Assembly (NCBI GenBank): GCA_015064195.1 | Contig: SVSO01000063.1 | Location: 1 to 13,495 of the forward strand | DNA length: 13,495 nucleotides | Direction of reading: 5' to 3' | Source of the DNA: Oscillospiraceae bacterium | GTDB taxonomy: Bacteria > Bacillota_A > Clostridia > Oscillospirales > CAG-272 | Part shown: one piece after another, positions 4,898 to 12,364 of the stretch | Layout of the letters: each line of letters opens with the position of its first letter | How positions within the stretch are numbered: position 1 is the first letter of the stretch | The notes under the pieces: generated by a model | The model's input: the letters and a program-made list of their open reading frames with translations, nothing else | What the model was told of the DNA's origin: nothing | Databases searched by the model: none | Program-made: the position numbers and the translations under genes

Positions 4898-6259
4898 TTG
4901 GACGGCAACATATGGCTCATGCTGCTTTTTCAGCTCGCGCTTATCGCCTGCAACGCCATCTTCGCCTGTGCGGAGATCGCGGTCATCAGCATGAACGAAT
5001 CAAGGCTCGAAAAGCTCGCCGATGAAGGCGACAAACGTGCCAAACGACTATCGAAGCTTACCGAAAATCCCGCAAAATTTCTTGCAACCATTCAGGTGGC
5101 CATCACTCTGGCCGGCTTCCTCGGAAGCGCATTCGCCGCAGAGAACTTTTCCGGCCCTATTGTTGACTGGCTTGTCTCTCTCGGCGTAACAATTCCCGAA
5201 AAGACCCTCGATACCTTAGCGGTTATCGTCATCACCCTCATCCTCTCCTATGTCACGCTCATCCTCGGCGAGCTTGTTCCCAAGCGCGTCGCTCAGCGTA
5301 AGGCGGAGTCCATCGCCCTCGCCATTTCCGGTCTTGTCTGCGGCATCGCGAAGCTGTTTGCACCCATCGTGTGGCTGCTGACCGTGTCCACCAACGGCGT
5401 ACTGCGGCTGCTTGGCATTGACCCCAACGCGGAGGAAAACGATGTCTCGGAGGAGGATATCCACGACGTGGTGGATTCCGCGGTCAAAAGCGGCTCCATC
5501 GACGATGAGGAACGCGATTTCATTCAGAATGTGTTTGAATTCGACGATCTCACCGCCGGCGATGTCTCCACCCACCGTACCGATGTGGAAGTGCTGTGGC
5601 TGGACGAAACCGATGACGAATGGGCGGCAATCATCCATGAGAGCTGTCATATGTTCTACCCCGTCTGCGGCGAATCCGCCGACGATGTGGTGGGTGTGCT
5701 CTATTTAAAGGATTATTTCCGTCTGGACGAACGCAGCCGCGAGGCAGTCATGGAAAAAGCAGTCAAGACCCCCTATTTTGTGCCCGAAAGCGTCAAGGCT
5801 GACGTGCTGTTCCGCAATATGAAATCCGGCGGCAAATCCTTTGCCGTGGTGCTGGATGAATACGGCGGTATGCACGGCATCCTCACGATGAACGACCTCA
5901 TCTCCCGTCTCATCGGCGACTTTGGCGGCGAGGATTCCCCGGAATCCGGCAAGCCCGCCGTGTCCCTTGAAAAGATGGAGGACGGAAGCTGGCGTCTCAC
6001 CGGCAATATGGAGATTTCTGATATCGCCGAGGAGCTGGATGTGGAGCTTCCCGTGGACGATTTCGATACCTTCAGCGGCATGGTGTTCGCGGAGCTTGGC
6101 GCAATTCCCGACGACGGCGAGACCTTCTCGCTGACCGCATGGGGACTGAACATCGAGGTCACGGAAGTGCGCGACCATCAGGTGAGCGCCGCAAAGATCA
6201 CCGTCATCGCTCCTGCCGAATCGGAGGAAGACGACGATGACGACGACGATGATGAATAG
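4898..6259 (+). CDS. CNNM/CorC-type membrane protein (DUF21, CBS pair, CorC_HlyC domain)
   Basis: A 453-residue protein of the HlyC/CorC family, linked in other bacteria to Mg2+ (and Co2+) export. The N-terminal DUF21/CNNM part has hydrophobic segments at about 5-30, 62-85, 107-127 and 137-163, with the family signature LGELVPKRVAQRKAESIAL. A CBS pair follows (about 222-282 and 289-345, the second including VLDEYGGMHGILTMNDL). The C-terminal CorC_HlyC domain is at about 365-440. The protein ends in a run of eight Asp and a Glu, presumably a flexible acidic tail. The start is TTG at 4898, 9 nt after GGAGG; no ATG fits the first membrane helix. It has a strong promoter, a long leader and a palindromic terminator, so it is a single-gene unit. 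Family certain; transported ion inferred. Confidence 0.93.
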   Translation: MDGNIWLMLLFQLALIACNAIFACAEIAVISMNESRLEKLADEGDKRAKRLSKLTENPAKFLATIQVAITLAGFLGSAFAAENFSGPIVDWLVSLGVTIPEKTLDTLAVIVITLILSYVTLILGELVPKRVAQRKAESIALAISGLVCGIAKLFAPIVWLLTVSTNGVLRLLGIDPNAEENDVSEEDIHDVVDSAVKSGSIDDEERDFIQNVFEFDDLTAGDVSTHRTDVEVLWLDETDDEWAAIIHESCHMFYPVCGESADDVVGVLYLKDYFRLDERSREAVMEKAVKTPYFVPESVKADVLFRNMKSGGKSFAVVLDEYGGMHGILTMNDLISRLIGDFGGEDSPESGKPAVSLEKMEDGSWRLTGNMEISDIAEELDVELPVDDFDTFSGMVFAELGAIPDDGETFSLTAWGLNIEVTEVRDHQVSAAKITVIAPAESEEDDDDDDDDE

Positions 6260-6263
6260 AATT

Positions 6264-6294
6264 CGGAGCTGCACGATCGTGCAGCTCCGTTTTT
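6264..6294 (+). terminator. Perfect 26-bp palindrome terminator of the CorC-type gene
   Basis: CGGAGCTGCACGA (6264-6276) is followed directly by its exact complement (6277-6289) and then TTTTT. The T-run overlaps the stop codon (6293-6295) of the convergent YlmC/YmxH gene. On the minus strand the same hairpin is followed by AATTCTATTC, which is a weaker terminator. Confidence 0.9.
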
Positions 6295-6553
6295 ATGCCC
6301 CCGGCAGTCGTCTCTCCACCCGAACCAGAATCACGTCATCGCCGATGCAGTCGATGTCGTTCCAGAGAATGCGGATGGGATCGCATTTCGGCTTGCCGAA
6401 GCAGATAAGCTTGCCCTCCGGTGGAACGAGGATGGAGATGAGCTTGCCGCAGTCTAAATCCACCTCCGCGTCGATGGCAAATCCCAGCCGTCTGCCGTCG
6501 CACAGATTGATGACTTCCTTATTTTTCAGCTCCGATATGGTGCAGATCCGCAT
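6293..6553 (-). CDS. YlmC/YmxH family PRC-barrel protein
   Basis: An 86-residue protein recognised by MRICTISELKNKEVINLCDGRRLG, then a PRC-barrel pattern (DAEVDLDCGKLISILVP, IRILWNDIDCIGDDVILV). Members are small soluble proteins of spore-forming Firmicutes; the family is labelled sporulation-related in Bacillus but its role is unclear. Length is typical. The ATG at 6553 has GAGGTG 7 nt upstream. It is monocistronic, convergent with the CorC-type gene and divergent from the GH2 gene. A possible promoter TTTGCG (6608-6603), 17 nt, TAGAAT (6585-6580) lies upstream on the minus strand. The family assignment is good; a function in this organism is not shown. Confidence 0.9.
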   Translation of the reverse strand: MRICTISELKNKEVINLCDGRRLGFAIDAEVDLDCGKLISILVPPEGKLICFGKPKCDPIRILWNDIDCIGDDVILVRVERRLPGA

Positions 6554-6579
6554 TTGCTATCACCTCATTCCTATTCTTT

Positions 6580-6608
6580 ATTCTACTTCTGCGAGAATTA
6601 TGCGCAAA
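6580..6608 (-). promoter_or_regulatory. Possible promoter of the YlmC/YmxH gene
   Basis: Minus strand TTTGCG, 17-nt spacer, TAGAAT. The match is weaker than at the other promoters in the window, and a different sigma factor cannot be excluded. Confidence 0.4.
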
Positions 6609-6645
6609 ACCTGTGTTTGTTCACACGCTGTTCATGATTTCGCGG

Positions 6646-6672
6646 TATAATAAGACAAACGGATTTCCGTTT
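6646..6672 (+). promoter_or_regulatory. -10 box with a palindromic operator candidate, GH2 gene
   Basis: TATAAT (6646-6651) has no good -35 box at 17 nt. Over the expected start site lies a perfect palindrome AAACGGA-TT-TCCGTTT (6657-6672). Upstream are two TGTTCA strings (in TGTTCACACGCTGTTCA, about 6619-6635). A weak -35 with a start-site palindrome suggests sugar-responsive control by a repressor (LacI/GntR type possible), perhaps with an activator. No regulator gene is in the window. Confidence 0.55.
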
Positions 6673-6697
6673 AGTTCTGTGAAAGGATAATTTTACC

Positions 6698-8902
6698 ATG
6701 ATTTGGAATTTAGGCTACTCAAACGCCATCGACGTTATGCCCGCGGAGACGGTGACGATCCCCGAGCGCAGGATCCCCGGCGAGGCTCAGGTCGTCTGGT
6801 GCGAAGCCGGCAAGCTGCCGGATTACAACTTCGGTGACAACTGCAAGGAATATAAATGGACGGAGGATGTGTACTGGCACTATACCTCCACCTTCGCTGT
6901 GGAAGCGCGGGAAGGCTTCGAGCCTTTTCTCCACCTGGAAACGCTGGATTATCGCTATTCGGTCTACATCAATGACGAGCTGGCCGCCGACGGTGAGGGT
7001 ATGTTCACCCCCGTCACCCTTCCCCTCTCCGATGCGGTTGAGGTGGTGAATGTGCGCGTTGTCATCCATCCGTCGCCCAAGGATCCCACCGGTGCGCCGG
7101 ATACCCGCGATGAAGCCCGCATGAGCGCAAAGCCCCCCGTTTCCTACGGCTGGGACTGGCATCCCCGTCTCGTCACCGCCGGCATGGCTGGCATCGCCGA
7201 GGTGCGCTATCTGCCGGTGAGCCGCATCCGTGAGCTTGAGGTGAGCTATGAGCTGAACGAGGAGCTGACCGAAGCCCACATCCAGCTTCTGGCATTCACC
7301 GCCGGAAACGACGGCGCATCCATCCGCGCATCCCTCATCGGCATGGACGGCGAGACGGCACTGTGCGAGGAGATCGCGCTGACCAAGATCCTCGGCATGA
7401 CCCTCCCCACCGCCGATTTCACGCTGAATTTCAAGAATCCCCGCCTTTGGTGGTGTGCGCGTCAGGGCGAGCAGTATCGCTACACCCTCCGCGTGGAGCT
7501 GCTTGACGAAGCCGGCGCGGTGCTTGACACGCAGGAGAGAAAGCTCGGTTTCCGCCGGGTGAAGCTGGTGATGAATCAGGACGGCTACAATGCCAAATCC
7601 CCCGCCACCCGCGGAACTGCGCCCTTCACCCTCATGCTCAACGGCCGCAAAATCTTCGCCAAGGGCACGAATTTCGTCAGCCCCGACATTTTCTTCTCCA
7701 AGATCACCGACGAGCATTATCACAACCTCGTCGCCCTCGCCATCGAAGCGAACATGAACATTTTCCGGATGTGGGGCGGATCTCCCGTCAATCGCGACGT
7801 GTTCTTCGACTACTGCGACGAGCTTGGCATGATGGTCTGGCAGGAATTCCCCCTCTCCTGCAACCGTTATCCCGACGACAAGCATTATCTCTCCGTGCTG
7901 GAAACGGAAGCGGAAACGGTGGTCAAAAATCTCCGCCGCCATCCCTGCATCGTCATGTGGTGCGGCGGCAATGAGCTGTTCAACGGCTGGTCGTGCATGA
8001 CCGATCAGAGCCATCCTCTACGCCTGCTGAACAAGGTCTGCTACGAGCAGGATCAGAACACGCCCTTCATCATGACTTCCCCGCTGTACGGCGTGGGTCA
8101 TGGCCCGTACTGCAACATCGTGGACGACAATACCGGCAAGGAAGCCATCGAGCTGTTCGCCGAATCCCCCCGCACCGCCTACACCGAGTTCGGATGCCCC
8201 GGCCCGTCCTCGCTGGATTACATCAAAAAATACATCTCCGAGGAGGATCTTGCCATCTTCTTCGATGCCCAAAAGCGTGCCAACTCCGCTTGGAAGACCC
8301 ATCACGCCATTCAGGGCCATTATCCGAGCGACACATGGTTCCGCACCCGGGAGATCGAGCAGTATTTCTACAAAACGGAGGATCTTGACGAAGCCTGCCG
8401 CCTGGGACAGATCATCCAGAGCGCGGGCTACAAGGTGATGTTCGAGCACGGACGCCGTCGTTGGCCGCTCACCTCCATGACCATCAACTGGTGCTACAAT
8501 GAGCCGTGGCCCTGCTTCGCCAACAACTCCATCCTCGTATGGCCGACCATCAAAAAGCCTGCATTCGATGCAGTCCGGGAAGCTCTGCGGGATCAGATGC
8601 TGTCGGTGAAGCTGCCGAAGCTCCGTCACAATCCAGGCGATACCGTGACCGTGGAGGTCTGGGCGCTCAACGATCTGCCCGCCGAGCTTGCCGGTGCGAA
8701 GTACACCGTGGAGCTTGTATGCGGCGACCGCGTGATCCCCGTGGGAGAGGGCGCATTTGACACCCTCGCCGCCACCTCCGCAGCAAAATCCGGCGAATTC
8801 ACCTTCACCGTTCCGGCGGATGCACCCAAGACCTTCACCCTCCGCGCCGTCTGCGAAAATGCTGCACTTTCCAGCGAATATACGCTGTTCCGCATCGACT
8901 GA
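6698..8902 (+). CDS. Glycoside hydrolase family 2, beta-mannosidase-like
   Basis: A 734-residue enzyme expected to remove terminal beta-linked sugars, probably mannose. Order: N-terminal sugar-binding domain (about 1-180) containing the beta-mannosidase-like YGWDWHPRLVTAG, an immunoglobulin-like domain (about 180-285), a TIM barrel (about 290-600) and a C-terminal beta domain. In the barrel, WCGGNELFNG gives Asn425 and acid/base Glu426, and YTEFGCPGPSS gives nucleophile Glu497. No signal peptide, so it is likely cytoplasmic and acts on imported oligosaccharides. ATG start with AAAGGA 10 nt upstream. It is monocistronic and faces the alpha-galactosidase operon across a hairpin cluster. Shorter than many beta-mannosidases (about 800-850). 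Beta-glucosaminidase or another GH2 activity is possible; GH2 membership is certain, specificity inferred. Confidence 0.88.
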   Translation: MIWNLGYSNAIDVMPAETVTIPERRIPGEAQVVWCEAGKLPDYNFGDNCKEYKWTEDVYWHYTSTFAVEAREGFEPFLHLETLDYRYSVYINDELAADGEGMFTPVTLPLSDAVEVVNVRVVIHPSPKDPTGAPDTRDEARMSAKPPVSYGWDWHPRLVTAGMAGIAEVRYLPVSRIRELEVSYELNEELTEAHIQLLAFTAGNDGASIRASLIGMDGETALCEEIALTKILGMTLPTADFTLNFKNPRLWWCARQGEQYRYTLRVELLDEAGAVLDTQERKLGFRRVKLVMNQDGYNAKSPATRGTAPFTLMLNGRKIFAKGTNFVSPDIFFSKITDEHYHNLVALAIEANMNIFRMWGGSPVNRDVFFDYCDELGMMVWQEFPLSCNRYPDDKHYLSVLETEAETVVKNLRRHPCIVMWCGGNELFNGWSCMTDQSHPLRLLNKVCYEQDQNTPFIMTSPLYGVGHGPYCNIVDDNTGKEAIELFAESPRTAYTEFGCPGPSSLDYIKKYISEEDLAIFFDAQKRANSAWKTHHAIQGHYPSDTWFRTREIEQYFYKTEDLDEACRLGQIIQSAGYKVMFEHGRRRWPLTSMTINWCYNEPWPCFANNSILVWPTIKKPAFDAVREALRDQMLSVKLPKLRHNPGDTVTVEVWALNDLPAELAGAKYTVELVCGDRVIPVGEGAFDTLAATSAAKSGEFTFTVPADAPKTFTLRAVCENAALSSEYTLFRID

Positions 8903-8914
8903 ACCGCATGAAAA

Positions 8915-9031
8915 GGAGGTGTTGCACTTAGGTGCAACACCTCCAACAAAATACGGTTTTGGACCCATCGAGGGTCCAATTTTTGTGGGCTATGCCCACC
9001 AAAAACACCGTATTTGGGCGCGTACGCGCCC
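8915..9031. repeat. Cluster of perfect hairpins between convergent genes
   Basis: Four palindromes in 117 bp: GGAGGTGTTGCAC-TTAG-GTGCAACACCTCC (8915-8944); TTGGACCC-N5-GGGTCCAA (8959-8979); GTGGGC-TAT-GCCCAC (8985-8999) lengthened by flanking TTTTT and CAAAAA; and GGGCGCGTACGCGCCC (9016-9031). AAATACGGT (8949-8957) and ACCGTATTT (9007-9015) enclose the second and third, making a branched structure. No ORF is present. The first and the following terminator hairpin share TGTTGCA/TGCAACA words. Confidence 0.85.
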
Positions 9032-9071
9032 GAGGGTGTTGCAAATTTTCAATTTGCAACACCCTCTTTTT
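9032..9071 (+). terminator. Strong rho-independent terminator after the GH2 gene
   Basis: GAGGGTGTTGCAAATT (9032-9047), 3-nt loop, and its exact 16-base complement (9051-9066), followed by TTTTT. It ends 2 nt before the stop codon of the minus-strand permease gene. In the minus direction no U-run follows, so it is mainly a plus-strand terminator, though the hairpin cluster may protect minus-strand 3' ends. Confidence 0.85.
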
Positions 9072-9073
9072 CG

Positions 9074-9967
9074 TTAAAGATTCATCAGCACGATGGATGC
9101 GATGCCGAGAAGGATCGCCGCGGCTTTGCGGGGCGGGATCTTTTCGCCGAGGAAAATGCGGGAAGCGATGATCGATACCACCGGGCCGCCGCCCTGAATG
9201 ACCGGATAGACGATGGAGCCGTCCATCATCGTTGCCAGCAGTGCGACCACGTAGTTCATGCCGAAATTCGCGCCGCCAACGAGGACGATCAGGCCGAGCA
9301 TGACCGGCGTGAAGTATTTCCGGGGTGCGATGCGCATCTCCGGTGTCTCACGGCGATTCATCACCGCCGCAAGGATGAGGGAAACGATCGTGGCGACAAG
9401 ATAGGAATAGGCAAGGAACGACGATGCATAGACGTTGTCCGTCGCCATGGCGAAGATCTTCTGGATGATGGACAGTGCACCGTTGCAGAACATGGCAAGC
9501 AGAGTCAGAACCAGCCATTTCACCGACATTTTCTTCTCGCCTGTCACCTTCGGATTGTTGAACAGCAGCATACAGATGACCAGCAGTCCGATGCCGATGA
9601 CGCGGGGCGGCGTGACCGGCTCTCCGAGGAAGCAGAAGGAGTAAATGAGCGGGAAAACAAGGCTGAAATTGACGATAAGCCATGTCAGCGACAGCGGGCC
9701 GTGCTCCAGCGCCGCCAGATTGAGAAATACGCACAGGGAGAATATGGTTCCCCATACCACGGATACGAGGAGCGCGGAGGGGGGCATCCCCATGGAGCCT
9801 TCCGAAATGGCGACAGCCATTGCACCGGCCATTGCCACAAAGGTGAAGCCGGCGTTGAACAGCTCCAGTTCAGCAAGCGTACGGCAGCGGCGATTGGCCG
9901 GGCCAAGCCCGAAGCCATAGATGCCGCTCATAAATATGCCGAGGATGAGAAGCAGGATTCCGATCAT
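9074..9967 (-). CDS. EamA/DMT-superfamily permease
   Basis: A 297-residue integral membrane protein with about ten hydrophobic segments in two similar halves, the EamA (drug/metabolite transporter) layout. Features include an N-terminal GIYGFGLGPANRR loop, NFSLVFPLIYSFCFLGEPVTP in the first half, and YPVIQGGGPVVSIIASRIFLGEKIPP in the second, each the typical end of an EamA repeat. The substrate is unknown; the family moves metabolites, often outward. It overlaps the alpha-galactosidase gene by ATGA (9964-9967) and has no clear ribosome site of its own (the bases before the ATG are TTTATTGCAGA), so it is probably translated by coupling. Operon membership suggests a sugar-related or galactose-derived solute, but this is inference; import by a DMT protein would be unusual. 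Confidence 0.85.
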   Translation of the reverse strand: MIGILLLILGIFMSGIYGFGLGPANRRCRTLAELELFNAGFTFVAMAGAMAVAISEGSMGMPPSALLVSVVWGTIFSLCVFLNLAALEHGPLSLTWLIVNFSLVFPLIYSFCFLGEPVTPPRVIGIGLLVICMLLFNNPKVTGEKKMSVKWLVLTLLAMFCNGALSIIQKIFAMATDNVYASSFLAYSYLVATIVSLILAAVMNRRETPEMRIAPRKYFTPVMLGLIVLVGGANFGMNYVVALLATMMDGSIVYPVIQGGGPVVSIIASRIFLGEKIPPRKAAAILLGIASIVLMNL

Positions 9968-12168
9968 TCTGCAATAAAGTGCCAGACTCGGCTCTCTGCA
10001 TCCTTCCAGCCGCCGCCAAGCTTAAGGCCTGCATTCATCAGAAGTGCGCCGGAATACTTGCGGCCGGTGCCTTCTTCCACGTAGATCTTTTCGGGATCGA
10101 GACCGCGCATCCGGATGTAGTGGGTCACGTTGACGGCAGTGCGGTTGACCACATAGGTCAGCAGTGCCTCATTCTTGTCTGCGGATACGGATTCCCATGC
10201 CGCCGCGGAATCCATGGTTCCCTTGGATTCGGTGGGATTGACAAGGCGGTAGTAATCGCCGTTCTGGATGAGATCGTAATACTTGTGATAATTTGCCACC
10301 TGCTCGCGTACCAGTGTGCGCTCCTCATCGGTGAGCGTGGTCAGATCCAGCTCATAGCCGAATGCACCGGCCATTGCCACATCGCCGCGGGTCTTGAAGG
10401 AGGAAGAACGGCGGGTCTGATGGTTGGGGGATGCGGAGACGTGTGCGCTCATGGTGGACGGCGGGTAGACGATGGACGTGCCGTACTGGATCTCCAGACG
10501 CTCCATGGCGTCCGTATCATCGGATGTCCAGATCTGGGGGCTGTAGTAGAGCATACCGGGGTCAAAGCGTCCGCCGCCGCCCGAGCAGCCTTCCAGCAGC
10601 AGCTTCGGGAATGCGGTGAGCAGACGCTCCATCAGCTCATATACGCCGAGGATGTAGCGGTGCGCCACTTCCTTCTGACGCTCCGGCGGCAGGATCGCAC
10701 TGCCGACCTCGGTCAGGTTGCGGTTGAAGTCCCACTTCACATATTCAATGTTGGCACTTGAAAGGATGGCGTGCATCTGATTATAGATGTTGTCGCGTAC
10801 ATCCGCTCTCGACATATCCAGCACCAGCTGACGGCGGCCGAGGGAACGCTCCCGTCCGTCCACGTGCAGGCACCAGTCGGGATGCGCACGGTAAAGGTCG
10901 CTGTCCGGGGAAACCATCTCCGGCTCGAACCAGATACCGAACTTGAGTCCCAGCGCATTCACGCGCTCAACCAGCTTGGAAAGTCCGCCTTCCAGCTTTG
11001 ATTCGTTGACATACCAGTCGCCGAGCGAGCAGTTGTCGTTGTTGCGCACGCCGAACCAGCCGTCGTCCATAACGAGCATCTCGATACCCAGATCCGCCGC
11101 ATCGGAAGCGATGGCCACCAGCTTATCCGCGTCGAAATCGAAGTAGGTGCCTTCCCAGTTATTGACGAGGATGGGACGCTTTTTGGTCTTCCACTCACCA
11201 CGGCAGAGATTGTAGCGGTAGAGCTTGTGGTAGGTGCGGCTCATACCGCCCACGCCATCCCGCGAATAAACCATTGCCACCTCGGGCGCATGGAAGGTCT
11301 CGCCGGCTTCCAGATGCCAGCCGAAGGTCTCGGGATTGATGCCCATGAGCACACGGGTGGTGCGGAAGCAGTCAACCTCCACCTCAGCCGCGAAATTGCT
11401 GGAATACACGAAGGAGAAGCCGTAAACCTCGCCGGTCTCCTCGGTATAGCCGTCACGCGCCAGTGCGATGAAGGGATTGTTGTTGTGGGAAGACGAGCCG
11501 CGCTTACTGTGAATGCCCTGCAGACCGAACTCCAGATGACGCTTGACGAGGGTTCTCTCCTTTGCCCAGCGGCCCTGCAGATGGAGCAGCTCGAAATCCA
11601 TGCCGTTCATATCAACGCAGGTGGAATGGAGACGCTCGATGTCGAATGCCGCCTTGCCGGTGTTGGTCACGCGCACGCTGCGGGTGATGACATCCAGCTT
11701 TGTGAAGGCGGTGTAGATGAGCACGACTTCAGCACCGGTCAGCTCATCGCGCATGGTGATCTCCAGCGTATCAGCCTCATCATCGGTGTTGGTGTAGGTT
11801 GCGGGCAGGCCGGGGATCGCGGGCTTGCCGGCGTAAATTTTGTGAGAAGCATAGCGGATATCGGTGGCGCTGTTGCCGTCCTCGCCGCGGATGGAAAGGG
11901 CCGTGCTGCGGAAGTCGCCGGTGCCCTCAGCCGCGTATTCCACAGTGGTGGTATCGAGGGACATCCACGGATCCTTGGGGGATGCGACCACTGCGCTGAA
12001 GGATGCATTTGCGGCGGTGGGACGGAGATAATCCAGATCCAGATCCGGCACATACGCACCATAATAGAGATGGAGCAGATAGCCCGCTCCGCTGACACGC
12101 ATCACATAGCTGGAATTCGGGGTATCCAGCTTGAATACCTGTTTTTCGGAATCAAAAATAATTGCCAT
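9964..12168 (-). CDS. Alpha-galactosidase, glycoside hydrolase family 36
   Basis: A 734-residue enzyme that hydrolyses terminal alpha-1,6-galactose from melibiose, raffinose-type sugars or galactomanno-oligosaccharides. Close to the 730-residue bacterial GH36 (AgaA-type) length. An N-terminal beta-supersandwich (about 1-310) is followed by a TIM barrel. Motifs: LVMDDGWFG, KFGIWFEPEMVSPDSDLY, KWDFNRNL with nucleophile Asp480, LEGCSGGGGRFD, and WTSDDTDAMERL with acid/base Asp550; the 70-residue spacing equals that in AgaA (478/548). No signal peptide, so cytoplasmic. AGGAGG sits 7 nt before the ATG. First gene of an operon with the DMT permease (ATGA overlap). With the facing beta-mannosidase-like gene it suggests use of galactomannan fragments. 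Enzyme class is certain; natural substrate inferred. Confidence 0.95.
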   Translation of the reverse strand: MAIIFDSEKQVFKLDTPNSSYVMRVSGAGYLLHLYYGAYVPDLDLDYLRPTAANASFSAVVASPKDPWMSLDTTTVEYAAEGTGDFRSTALSIRGEDGNSATDIRYASHKIYAGKPAIPGLPATYTNTDDEADTLEITMRDELTGAEVVLIYTAFTKLDVITRSVRVTNTGKAAFDIERLHSTCVDMNGMDFELLHLQGRWAKERTLVKRHLEFGLQGIHSKRGSSSHNNNPFIALARDGYTEETGEVYGFSFVYSSNFAAEVEVDCFRTTRVLMGINPETFGWHLEAGETFHAPEVAMVYSRDGVGGMSRTYHKLYRYNLCRGEWKTKKRPILVNNWEGTYFDFDADKLVAIASDAADLGIEMLVMDDGWFGVRNNDNCSLGDWYVNESKLEGGLSKLVERVNALGLKFGIWFEPEMVSPDSDLYRAHPDWCLHVDGRERSLGRRQLVLDMSRADVRDNIYNQMHAILSSANIEYVKWDFNRNLTEVGSAILPPERQKEVAHRYILGVYELMERLLTAFPKLLLEGCSGGGGRFDPGMLYYSPQIWTSDDTDAMERLEIQYGTSIVYPPSTMSAHVSASPNHQTRRSSSFKTRGDVAMAGAFGYELDLTTLTDEERTLVREQVANYHKYYDLIQNGDYYRLVNPTESKGTMDSAAAWESVSADKNEALLTYVVNRTAVNVTHYIRMRGLDPEKIYVEEGTGRKYSGALLMNAGLKLGGGWKDAESRVWHFIAE

Positions 12169-12200
12169 AAGAAACCTCCTTGGAGAGTAAATTTCACTTA

Positions 12201-12229
12201 ATTATATCACATTTTTCTGCCACGGTCAA
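12201..12229 (-). promoter_or_regulatory. Sigma-A promoter of the alpha-galactosidase operon
   Basis: Minus strand TTGACC (12229-12224), 17-nt spacer, TATAAT (12206-12201). Start site near 12194, giving a leader of about 25 nt. No clear operator palindrome or cre-like site is visible between promoter and gene. Confidence 0.75.
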
Positions 12230-12288
12230 GCATATCATGAATATTTTGGTCGGAAAATGTAAAAAAATCGTTATAGCCGATCTGCACC

Positions 12289-12317
12289 TTGATTTCACCG
12301 GAAAAAGCTGTTATAAT
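12289..12317 (+). promoter_or_regulatory. Sigma-A promoter of the secreted protease gene
   Basis: TTGATT (12289-12294), 17-nt spacer, TATAAT (12312-12317). Start site near 12324 and start codon at 12365 with AAAGG 10 nt upstream. Confidence 0.75.
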
Positions 12318-12364
12318 ATAGGTATGCCAAATTCCTTCCAAAATTTAAGAAAGGCTGAAAATCT

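Noticed and set aside
6719..8014. A 431-codon open frame antisense to the GH2 gene
   Set aside because: Its composition (many His, Gly, Ala) is typical of a shadow; the plus strand carries the catalytic motifs. The same holds for 8018-8968, 9014-10084 and 11227-12201.
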